From: DASUUI01 sp964577965
Lineage (GTDB): Bacteria; Gemmatimonadota; Gemmatimonadetes; Gemmatimonadales; Gemmatimonadaceae
Length of the DNA: 38,098 nt
NCBI GenBank assembly: GCA_964577965.1
Contig: CAZOAT010000020.1
Span: 1-38,098, forward strand
Direction of reading: 5' to 3'
Both the position numbers and the translations under genes were made by a program. The notes under the pieces were generated by a model. The model was not told the origin of the DNA. It ran no database searches and saw only the letters and a program-made list of their open reading frames with translations. Positions 9,449-15,880 of the stretch are shown here, one piece after another; position 1 is the first letter of the stretch; the number at the start of each line of letters is the position of its first letter.

Positions 9449-10053
9449 GCGAGTTCGTCTTCTGCACCGGTCGATACGCCTCCGGCGACTGGGACAGCGC
9501 GCCGCTGGTGCCCGCCAATCTCATAGACTCTGTCGCGCGATACACATCGATCGCAGTTGCGCCGACGGGGGTCGTCGTGGACGTGGGCTCCCGCGTTGTG
9601 CTGCGGTATCCGCTGCTTTACATGACGGGTCACCTGCCGGTTCGCTTCACCGAGGCCGAGCGGCGGACGCTGCGTGAGTACACGCGCCGTGGCGGCATGA
9701 TCTTCATGGACGATCACAACCACGACATCGGCGGGATCTTCCATCGGACGGCGACCGAGGAGATCGCCCGTACCTGGTCGGCGCTGCAGCAGCTGCCCAA
9801 CACACACGCGCTGTACTCCTCCTTTTTTCGCTTCGACGGACCGCCCACGACGAGCCACGAACTGAATGGCTGGGGGGACAACCTGATCCATCCGCATCTC
9901 TCCGTTGTGTACGAGGGTGATCGCATCGCCCTGCTTTACAGCAACAAGGACTACAGCTCGGAGTGGAGTTACCATCCCGACAACAAGCGCTTCCTGGCAG
10001 TGGACAACACGCGCTTCGGCGTGAATATCGTGGTGTATGCGCTCACCCATTGA
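9445..10053 (+). CDS. DUF4159-domain protein
   Basis: A protein of about 202 residues matching DUF4159: an N-terminal FVFCTGRYASGDWDSAPLVP, a central EYTRRGGMIFMDDHNHDIGG block (a strand-loop pattern also seen in amidotransferase-like folds), and a C-terminal ALLYSNKDYSSEWSYHPDNK with GVNIVVYALTH. The DUF4159 family is usually found with MoxR/DUF58/BatA genes. The start is taken as GTG 9445 because it gives the 4-base GTGA overlap with the gene before. ATG 9433, four codons earlier, is possible but would overlap by 16 bases. No signal peptide is evident with the GTG start. Biochemical role unknown. Confidence 0.82.
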   Translation: MSEFVFCTGRYASGDWDSAPLVPANLIDSVARYTSIAVAPTGVVVDVGSRVVLRYPLLYMTGHLPVRFTEAERRTLREYTRRGGMIFMDDHNHDIGGIFHRTATEEIARTWSALQQLPNTHALYSSFFRFDGPPTTSHELNGWGDNLIHPHLSVVYEGDRIALLYSNKDYSSEWSYHPDNKRFLAVDNTRFGVNIVVYALTH

Positions 10054-11308
10054 ACCGGGGGTGCGTGAGTGGATTGCACGTGCAGTGCTGCTGGCAGCGA
10101 TTGTCACCCTGCTGTGGCGGTCGTGGTCGCCGTCAGCGGCGGCGACCGAGCAGAGCGCCACGTCCGCCGGTTTGCCGGCTGCGCTGGAGACCTGGACTAC
10201 CGGGCCGCCGCCAGCCGCCGTCATGGTTCGGCTCAGCGAGGTCCCGAATGCGCTCGAACGCGACTGGCTCGCCGCGCTTCGAAGAGCTGGGGCAGTGGTG
10301 TCGTGGGCGGGAGAGCTTCAGGGGCTGGCTGTGGAAGCGCTCGCTTCCGCTGAGCCGCAGCATTCGTATGTGATACGCGCTACAGGTGCGCAGGGCGCGG
10401 AGCTCGCCTTTCACGACAGGGACCGTGAGCTCGCCAGCGTGCAGAGTGCGGACGGGGGTGCCTCGATCCGGACGAGCATGCTGCACGGGCCGGTCAGGGC
10501 GAGCACGCCAGATGGCCACGCGCTTGCCGCATTGCCGGCAGCGCCCCGGGTGGGGCGTGTTGCTGTGACCGGCCCGGCCGGCTGGGAAACGAAGTTCGTG
10601 ACCGCAGCGCTGGAGGAGCGCGGCTGGCGTGTTGACAGCCGGGTCACGGTGGCTCCCGGCGTGGACGTCGGCTCGCTCTCGGCCGGAGCGCTCGACACTT
10701 CACGTTACTCCGCCGCTGTCGTGGTCGATGTCGCGCCGGCGGCATGGATGCCTGATCTCATGCGATTCGTGCGCAGCGGTGGTGGGCTGGTCGTAACAGG
10801 TGCGGCCGCTCGGAGCGGCGCGATTGCCGCGCTGCTTCCCGCGCGTGCGGGCAGCGCCTTCGCGGCGACCGATACGGTGGCGGCTGATCGCAGCACGCTC
10901 GGCGGCTCCTCACTACTGTCGGGGCCAAGAGCCGTCGTTCTCGAGGCCCGGGAAGGTGCGCCTGTGGTGGCAGGAGGGAGGTTCGGGGCGGGGCGCGTGA
11001 TCGTCTCGGGTTACGGCGACACGTGGCATTGGAGGATGACTGGCGATGATAGGGCGCTGGAGGAACATCGCGACTGGTGGTCGGCCCTTGTTGGTGCGGC
11101 TGCATACGCAGCGGACACGGCAGAGGCAGTGATCTCACCCGAAAGTGCGCCGCTCGCTGTGCTGCACGCTGCCCTCGGTCCCCCTGCAGCAGCTCCGCGG
11201 CCCTCGTTGAGCGTGCGGGGATTCCCGGTCGAGGCGGTGCTCTTCGGGGTGGCGGTACTGGCGCTCCTGGGAGAAGTCGTGTCGCGCAGGCGCCGCGGGC
11301 TCCCCTGA
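10037..11308 (+). CDS. Membrane-anchored glutamine-amidotransferase-like protein of the MoxR cluster
   Basis: A 423-residue protein with a helix near residues 11-26 and a second near 393-413 (EAVLFGVAVLALLGEVV), so it probably spans the membrane at both ends with a large soluble middle. The middle carries a class I amidotransferase-like Rossmann region: WETKFVTAALEERGWRVDSR, then FVRSGGGLVVTGAAARSG, then RFGAGRVIVSGYGDTWHWRM. No catalytic Cys-His pair is visible, so it is probably a non-enzymatic relative as found in BatA-type clusters. It overlaps the DUF4159 gene by 17 bases if ATG 10037 is used. GTG 10061 is a later alternative. It closes the cluster. Confidence 0.72.
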   Translation: MRSPIEPGVREWIARAVLLAAIVTLLWRSWSPSAAATEQSATSAGLPAALETWTTGPPPAAVMVRLSEVPNALERDWLAALRRAGAVVSWAGELQGLAVEALASAEPQHSYVIRATGAQGAELAFHDRDRELASVQSADGGASIRTSMLHGPVRASTPDGHALAALPAAPRVGRVAVTGPAGWETKFVTAALEERGWRVDSRVTVAPGVDVGSLSAGALDTSRYSAAVVVDVAPAAWMPDLMRFVRSGGGLVVTGAAARSGAIAALLPARAGSAFAATDTVAADRSTLGGSSLLSGPRAVVLEAREGAPVVAGGRFGAGRVIVSGYGDTWHWRMTGDDRALEEHRDWWSALVGAAAYAADTAEAVISPESAPLAVLHAALGPPAAAPRPSLSVRGFPVEAVLFGVAVLALLGEVVSRRRRGLP

Positions 11309-11373
11309 GTCGCGCGTCGTGGTCGCGCCTCACGAGCATCCCCCGTGCGGTGCACCAGGACGGACGCGGTGGA

Positions 11374-11381
11374 TATCTTTG
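11374..11381 (+). promoter_or_regulatory. Candidate leaderless promoter box (TATCTTTG)
   Basis: TATCTTTG lies directly before ATG 11386. The hexamer TATCTT leaves 6 bases to the start and there is no Shine-Dalgarno site. This is the spacing known for leaderless promoters of the TANNNT type, and the octamer also matches the TAnnTTTG box known from Bacteroidetes. Inferred from sequence only. Confidence 0.4.
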
Positions 11382-11385
11382 CGGC

Positions 11386-11694
11386 ATGCGCCAGACGAAC
11401 CGAACTCTTCAGGAATACCTGACGACCGCTGCTCCGGCTCAGGTCATCGCGGAGGCGAAGCGGTTTTTTGCCCTCCAGAACGGCATCTATGCGGCGTTCC
11501 CCGAGCAGGAGAGCGACCGGCACCTCACACTCAGAGGGCAGGGGGGCGAGGAGATCGCGCTCGGCGTTCAGGCACACGACAGCGGCACGCGGGTGACCGC
11601 GTCCACCTATCTGTTCGACCAGCAGGTGGCGCGCTTCTTTTCCTCGCTGCCGCCCGTTACCGTCGATGCCGCAGTCTCCGGAGCTCGCTCGTGA
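11386..11694 (+). CDS. Conserved-looking protein of unknown function, 102 residues
   Basis: I do not recognise this family. It is a 102-residue soluble protein: an N-terminal helix (about 5-35, RTLQEYLTTAAPAQVIAEAK then RFFALQN), then alternating strands (HLTLRGQ, EIALGVQAH, TRVTASTYLFD) and a last helix (QQVARFFSSLP). No signal peptide or metal motif is seen. An open frame runs further upstream, but ATG 11386 is preferred because the TATCTTTG box sits immediately before it and the upstream frame overlaps the gene before. It ends in a GTGA overlap with the ubiquitin-fold gene, so the two proteins are probably made together and may interact. Confidence 0.72.
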   Translation: MRQTNRTLQEYLTTAAPAQVIAEAKRFFALQNGIYAAFPEQESDRHLTLRGQGGEEIALGVQAHDSGTRVTASTYLFDQQVARFFSSLPPVTVDAAVSGARS

Positions 11695-12017
11695 GCGCCA
11701 CATTCGCGCATCAGCTTCGCGTGCAGGGCGAGCCGATCCAGCTGGTCAAGCCGGGAGACGACATCGTGCACCTTCGGGTGGCAGTCCCTGAGGTGTGGGA
11801 CACGGTACAGGTCGAAGCGTCGTTCGATGAGCCGGTGCGTGTCGTGAAGGTCCACGCGCTCGAGCGACTGCAGAGTGGTGCAAAGGCGCACGAGAGCTAC
11901 GTGGCGAAGCTGCGCGGTATCGAGATTCTCGACGAATCGGCGACGCTGCGTGAGCTCGATGTGCGCGACGGATCGACGCTGCTGATCACTTCCCGCTGCC
12001 GGCGTCCGGTTCGCTGA
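11691..12017 (+). CDS. Ubiquitin-like beta-grasp protein, 108 residues
   Basis: A small soluble protein starting at GTG 11691 (GTGA overlap). Its second half follows the ubiquitin pattern: a strand (TVQVEASFDEP), the helix region (VRVVKVHALERL), then KLRGIEILDESATLRELDV and RDGSTLLITSR, which align with the ubiquitin segment around IFAGKQLEDGRTLSDYNI and ESTLHLV. It ends in CRRPVR, with no Gly-Gly, so classical conjugation is unlikely unless it is processed. YukD/EsaB-type bacterial ubiquitin-like proteins are a possible comparison. The residue match is to fold pattern only. Its partner is probably the preceding 102-residue protein. Function unknown. Confidence 0.65.
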   Translation: MSATFAHQLRVQGEPIQLVKPGDDIVHLRVAVPEVWDTVQVEASFDEPVRVVKVHALERLQSGAKAHESYVAKLRGIEILDESATLRELDVRDGSTLLITSRCRRPVR

Positions 12018-12060
12018 ACCAGCGGCCTTCCCGCCGGCTTCAGCACGGTGAGGTCCGCGT

Positions 12061-12987
12061 CTGACTGCGTTCATCTCCCATTCGGACTGCGGGCGGCACG
12101 ACACCGGCTGGGGGCACCCTGACCATGTCGGGCGACTGCGCGCGGTCACGCGGGCGTTGCGTGACCGTCCCGAGCTTTTCACGAGCGTGGCACACCACGA
12201 AGGACGCCACGCGACAGCGGACGAACTGGCGCTGGCGCACGATCCTGCCTATGTGACATCGGTCGAGCGGATCGTCGCAGCCGGTGGCGGGCACCTCGAT
12301 GTCGATACAGTCGCCAGTGAGGGCTCCTGGGACGCGGCTCGCGCGGCTGTTGGATGCGTGCTCGACGCCGTTGACCTGTCGATTTCACGTGTGCATGCGC
12401 GGAGCTTCTGCGCGGTGCGACCTCCCGGCCACCATGCTCTGCGCCATCGCGCGATGGGATTCTGCCTGTTCGGGAGCGTGGCGGTCGCCGCCCGGTATGC
12501 GCGCGCGGCCCACGGGCTGGAGAGAGTGCTCATCGTCGACTGGGACGTGCATCATGGCAACGGCACCCAGGCTCTCGTCGAAGATGAGCCGGAAATTCGT
12601 TTCGTCTCCATGCATCAGTGGCCGTGGTATCCCGGCACCGGCGCCGCGGACGATCGCGGCCCGCACCGCAGCATCTGGAACTTGCCGTTGCCGCCGGGGC
12701 TCCCTCCCGGGCGATACGCATCGGAGCTGAAGACCGCGATCGAGGCCTCGACCGCAGGGTTTACACCTGATCTCGTGCTCATCTCAGCGGGGTTTGACAG
12801 CCTGGCAGGAGACCCTCTCGGCGGGTTCACCTTCGAGCCGGAGGATCTGGCAGCGCTCACGCGCTGGATTGTCGACCGGGCAGAGGCATGGTGCGGCGGA
12901 CGTGTGGTGAGTGTCTTGGAAGGCGGTTATGCACCGGAACGGCTGGCTGCGGGTGCGATCGCGCACCTGTCCGCGCTCGCTGGCTGA
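12061..12987 (+). CDS. Histone-deacetylase-family hydrolase (acetylpolyamine amidohydrolase/AcuC-like), CTG start
   Basis: A zinc-dependent deacetylase-family enzyme. Bacterial members remove acetyl groups from polyamines, small molecules or protein lysines. With CTG 12061 as start, all landmarks are present: GHPDHVGRL at 18-26, the PPGHH pair (His124-His125), zinc ligands Asp162 and His164 in DWDVHHGNGT, Asp246 in SAGFDSLAGDP, and the catalytic-type Tyr290 in EGGYAPE. The only upstream in-frame stop is TGA 12049-12051. No ATG, GTG or TTG lies between it and the conserved N-terminus. GGTGAGG sits 7 bases before the CTG. A TTG start at 12157 would delete the conserved N-terminal strand and GHPDHVGRL. 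308 residues; substrate unknown. Confidence 0.88.
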   Translation: MTAFISHSDCGRHDTGWGHPDHVGRLRAVTRALRDRPELFTSVAHHEGRHATADELALAHDPAYVTSVERIVAAGGGHLDVDTVASEGSWDAARAAVGCVLDAVDLSISRVHARSFCAVRPPGHHALRHRAMGFCLFGSVAVAARYARAAHGLERVLIVDWDVHHGNGTQALVEDEPEIRFVSMHQWPWYPGTGAADDRGPHRSIWNLPLPPGLPPGRYASELKTAIEASTAGFTPDLVLISAGFDSLAGDPLGGFTFEPEDLAALTRWIVDRAEAWCGGRVVSVLEGGYAPERLAAGAIAHLSALAG

Positions 12988-13092
12988 GATGGGATTCGAC
13001 GCGCTCTGGCTGGAAGAGGTCGCGGCGCGTGCAATTCGGGCGGATCACGGCGGCACAATGATTCGCTCTGGCATGCAGTGCTCCCGGAGCGA

Positions 13093-13098
13093 TACACT
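13093..13098 (+). promoter_or_regulatory. Candidate leaderless promoter box (TACACT)
   Basis: TACACT lies 7 bases before ATG 13106, which has no Shine-Dalgarno site within range (the nearest GGAG is 16 bases away). Same layout as the boxes at 11374, 18182 and 24033. Inferred from sequence only. Confidence 0.35.
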
Positions 13099-13105
13099 TC
13101 AACCG

Positions 13106-13177
13106 ATGATCAGCTCTCCACGCGCTCATCCGGCTGGCTCGGGGTGGCTGCGGCCAGCGAGTACGCCCACGCGGTGA
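13106..13177 (+). CDS. Candidate 23-codon leader ORF before the GvpL/F-like gene
   Basis: A short ORF from ATG 13106 to TGA 13175-13177. It begins MISSPRAHP and ends STPTR, rich in Ser, Pro and Arg. Its stop overlaps the GTG of the next gene as GTGA, so translation could pass from one to the other. The TACACT box 7 bases before its ATG supports a leaderless transcript. The same frame is open back to ATG 12989, just after the deacetylase stop, so a 62-codon gene is the alternative. No family is recognised. It may be a coupling peptide, not a functional protein. Confidence 0.35.
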   Translation: MISSPRAHPAGSGWLRPASTPTR

Positions 13178-13797
13178 CAGCGCTCCAGCTGTTCGGCATC
13201 GTGCCTCTCGAGCCTGGATTGAATTCTCCGGCGGACGGCACGTCGCTCGTCGGATTCAGGGCAATCGCTGCTGTCGTGGCACCTGTTCCGTACCGCCGGC
13301 AGGAGCCGACCGACGAGTCCATTGCATCGTATGCTCAGGTTGTGGAGCAGGTCTTCGAACACATGCCGATCCTGCCGGCACCGCCCGGTGCAGTCTTCCG
13401 CTCACGCAGCGTGATCTCGCGCTGGCTCGAGCTCCACTACATGGCGCTCACAGACGCACTCGGCGCAGTGGAGGGCAACAGCACGGCGCGTGTGACCATA
13501 AGTCTGACCGAAGCGCCTCTCACCGACGAGACGCTGAAGGAGTGGCAGGCCCTTGCCACGGAGAGCTTGAGGATGCTGCGCGGACAGGCGACGGCAATCT
13601 CCTCGCACGCCGAGGACGGTAACGGCGAGCTGACACAGGGCGTACTGGCCAGGACGTCGTTTCTGATCCCTCGCGACCGCTGGCCTTCATTCGAATCGAG
13701 TGTGCGTGCAGAGTCGGCCCGTCATCCGCACCTGGATTTCGCTGTGACCGGCCCGTGGCCGCCGTACGATTTCGTTCGCATGCAATTCGGGAGCTGA
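13174..13797 (+). CDS. GvpL/GvpF-family gas-vesicle-like protein
   Basis: A protein of about 207 residues. The start MTALQLFGIVPLEPG has the GvpF/L opening (a strand ending in GIVP). DFAVTGPWPPYDFVRMQF at the C-terminus is the strong family signature (GPWPPYxFV). The usual middle motif (PMRFG-like) is changed to LPAPPGAVF, so it is divergent. GvpF and GvpL are minor gas-vesicle proteins that bind GvpA, but no GvpA or other gvp gene is in this window, so gas-vesicle formation cannot be claimed. GTG 13174 is chosen because it gives a GTGA overlap and matches family N-termini. The open frame extends to GTG 13078. Confidence 0.75.
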   Translation: MTALQLFGIVPLEPGLNSPADGTSLVGFRAIAAVVAPVPYRRQEPTDESIASYAQVVEQVFEHMPILPAPPGAVFRSRSVISRWLELHYMALTDALGAVEGNSTARVTISLTEAPLTDETLKEWQALATESLRMLRGQATAISSHAEDGNGELTQGVLARTSFLIPRDRWPSFESSVRAESARHPHLDFAVTGPWPPYDFVRMQFGS

Positions 13798-13799
13798 GC

Positions 13800-14807
13800 A
13801 TGTTCTGCGTCTCCTGTGGCCGATGGAACCGGAGCGATGCCCCGCGCTGCGCACACTGCACGGAGCTCCTGCCGGACGCCACGACGGGCAGCAGCAATCC
13901 GCCGGACGCCGATATCTCGATGCTCAGGCGGGTGACAGGCGGCCGCTACGCGGTGACTCACCGGCTTGGTGGCGGCGGGATGGCGAACGTTTACTACGCG
14001 CTGCAGATGCCCCTGGGACGCGCCGTCGTCGTGAAGTTGCTGCACCCGCATCTCGCGCGTGAGCCGGACATGCGTGAGCGGTTCCGCCGTGAAGCGGAGT
14101 CGGCCGCCCAGCTGTTCCACCCACACATCTGCCCCATCATCGACTTCGGGACCTCCGGCGAGACGGTGTTCCTCGTGATGCCGTTCCTCGCACGTGGCAC
14201 GCTGGGGGAGCGGATGGCTCAGACCAAAGTCCTTACTCCCGAGTTCACCGCGGCTGTCGGCGCGCAGGTGGCTGTCGCGCTGGATTTCGCGCACAGGCAC
14301 GGGATCGTGCACCGCGACATCAAGCCTGACAACATCATGTTCGATGAGGACGACAATGCGCTGGTGACAGACTTCGGGATCGCCACGGCCCACTTCCGCG
14401 GGCGCATGACCGGAACCGGTAACGTGATGGGTACGCCTCACTACATGTCTCCCGAGCAGGTGCGTGGGCGACTACTCGACGGGCGCAGCGACCTGTACAC
14501 ACTCGGTGTGGTGCTTTACGAAATAATGCTGGGATTTCCGCCGTTCGACGGAGCCGACGTCTACTCGATCAGCTACAAGCACGTGCACGAGATTCCGGTC
14601 TCACCCGAAGTGGTCGATTCACGAGTGCCTGCGCAGCTCGCCGAGGTCGTGATGCGCTGCCTCGAGAAGGCGCCGGCGAGGCGCTACGCGAGCGGCCGCG
14701 ACCTGGCGGACGCTCTGCTCAGGTTCGTTCGCTCGGGTGCTTCTCTCGAGCCGGCGGTGGCGCGCGCGGCCTGGCTTTCGAGGCCACTGACGGGCCGCGC
14801 GTCGTGA
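13800..14807 (+). CDS. Ser/Thr protein kinase with N-terminal zinc ribbon
   Basis: A 335-residue Hanks-type kinase, apparently cytoplasmic since no membrane helix is seen. Residues 3-20 carry CxxC...CxxC (Cys3, Cys6, Cys17, Cys20), a small zinc ribbon. The kinase domain (about 49-310) is complete: the loop LGGGGMANVY, Lys79 in VVVKLL, HRDIKPDN with Asp173, DFG at 191, GTPHYMSPEQ, and DLYTLGVVLYEIMLG. No PASTA, TPR or WD repeats follow, unlike many bacterial kinases. ATG 13800 has GGGAG 6 bases upstream and begins directly after the GvpL/F-like gene. The stop overlaps the epimerase start (GTGA). Targets unknown. Confidence 0.93.
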   Translation: MFCVSCGRWNRSDAPRCAHCTELLPDATTGSSNPPDADISMLRRVTGGRYAVTHRLGGGGMANVYYALQMPLGRAVVVKLLHPHLAREPDMRERFRREAESAAQLFHPHICPIIDFGTSGETVFLVMPFLARGTLGERMAQTKVLTPEFTAAVGAQVAVALDFAHRHGIVHRDIKPDNIMFDEDDNALVTDFGIATAHFRGRMTGTGNVMGTPHYMSPEQVRGRLLDGRSDLYTLGVVLYEIMLGFPPFDGADVYSISYKHVHEIPVSPEVVDSRVPAQLAEVVMRCLEKAPARRYASGRDLADALLRFVRSGASLEPAVARAAWLSRPLTGRAS

Positions 14808-15880
14808 GAGTGCGTGCCGAGCGCCTCGCGCTTCGCACGCGCCGGCAGTGGGTCATCTCGCGCACCGTGTATACCGAACATGTCAACGTCGTCGTGTCGC
14901 TCGAGACCGGCGATGGAGTAATCGGGTACGGCGAGGCCGCGCCGAACAGATTCTACGACGAGACCGTTGAAAGCGCGCTGTCCGCGGCCAGGCGCCTCGC
15001 GCACCTCCTCCAGGATGCCGATGAATGGGGGATCGAGGAGCTCGAGGCGCGGCTCGCTGCTGAGGCACCGCGCGATGCGTCCGTGAGGGCGGCCGTGAGC
15101 GCCGCGCTCCACGACATCCTCGGCAAGCGACTCGGCGCGCCGGTCTACCGGATCTTCGGCCTCGATCCCGTTCGTGCGCCGCTGTCCAGCTTCACGATCG
15201 CAATCACGTCCCGCGATGAGTTGCGCCAGCGAGTGCTCGACGCGGCGGATTATCCGCTGCTGAAGATCAAGCTCGGAACGGACAGGGACGAGGAGATCGT
15301 GCGCACGGTTCGGGATGCGGCTCCCGGCAAGCGTTTGTTCGTCGATGCCAATGCTGCCTGGAGCGCCGAGCGGGCCGTCCGGATGATCGAACTGCTGGCG
15401 GGGCTCGGTGTCGAGCTCGTCGAGCAGCCGCTGGCCAGAGATGACGTGGACGGTCATGCATGGGTGCGCGAGCGGTCGTCGCTTCCGATCATCGCAGACG
15501 AGTCATGCGCGACCGCGGCAGACATACCCGGGCTCGTCGGCGCGGTGGACGGCATCAATATCAAGCTCGCGAAGTGCGGCAGCCTGCGTGAGGCGATGCG
15601 CATGGTGCACGTCGCGCGCGCGCACCAGCTCTCAGTAATGGCCGGCTGCATGATCGAGTCGAGTCTTGGGATCTCGGCCATAGCGCAGATCGCTCCGCTG
15701 CTGGATTACGCGGACCTTGACGGCGCTGCGCTGCTTGAAGACGATCCTTTTTCCGGAGTGCGTATGGTGGCCGGGGAGCTGCGGTTCCCGGATGATCCGG
15801 GGCTCGGGTCCGGCCCGGTCTCCCCTGCGGTGCCCGCGGAATACGATGGGAGCGGCGTACAGCACGCGCGCGCCGGCTGA
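14804..15880 (+). CDS. Dipeptide epimerase (L-Ala-D/L-Glu epimerase type), enolase superfamily
   Basis: A 358-residue enolase-superfamily enzyme of the muconate lactonizing subgroup, most like L-Ala-D/L-Glu epimerase, which turns murein-derived L-Ala-D-Glu into L-Ala-L-Glu. The bases are probably Lys156 in LKIKLG and Lys254 in NIKLAKCGSL. The metal ligands are Asp181 (DANAAW), Glu207 (EQPL) and Asp232 (ADES). GCMIESSLG follows. GTG 14804 overlaps the kinase stop. Dipeptide specificity is inferred from motifs; other acid-sugar or succinylbenzoate activities exist in the subgroup. It would fit with the murein-recycling operon 9 kb downstream. The last 35 bases overlap the chosen priA start. Confidence 0.85.
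   Translation: MRVRAERLALRTRRQWVISRTVYTEHVNVVVSLETGDGVIGYGEAAPNRFYDETVESALSAARRLAHLLQDADEWGIEELEARLAAEAPRDASVRAAVSAALHDILGKRLGAPVYRIFGLDPVRAPLSSFTIAITSRDELRQRVLDAADYPLLKIKLGTDRDEEIVRTVRDAAPGKRLFVDANAAWSAERAVRMIELLAGLGVELVEQPLARDDVDGHAWVRERSSLPIIADESCATAADIPGLVGAVDGINIKLAKCGSLREAMRMVHVARAHQLSVMAGCMIESSLGISAIAQIAPLLDYADLDGAALLEDDPFSGVRMVAGELRFPDDPGLGSGPVSPAVPAEYDGSGVQHARAG

Noticed and set aside
12157..12987. TTG 12157 as start of the deacetylase-family gene
   Set aside because: It would remove the conserved GHPDHVGRL element and the first strand, which are clearly coded upstream in the same frame behind a good ribosome-binding site.
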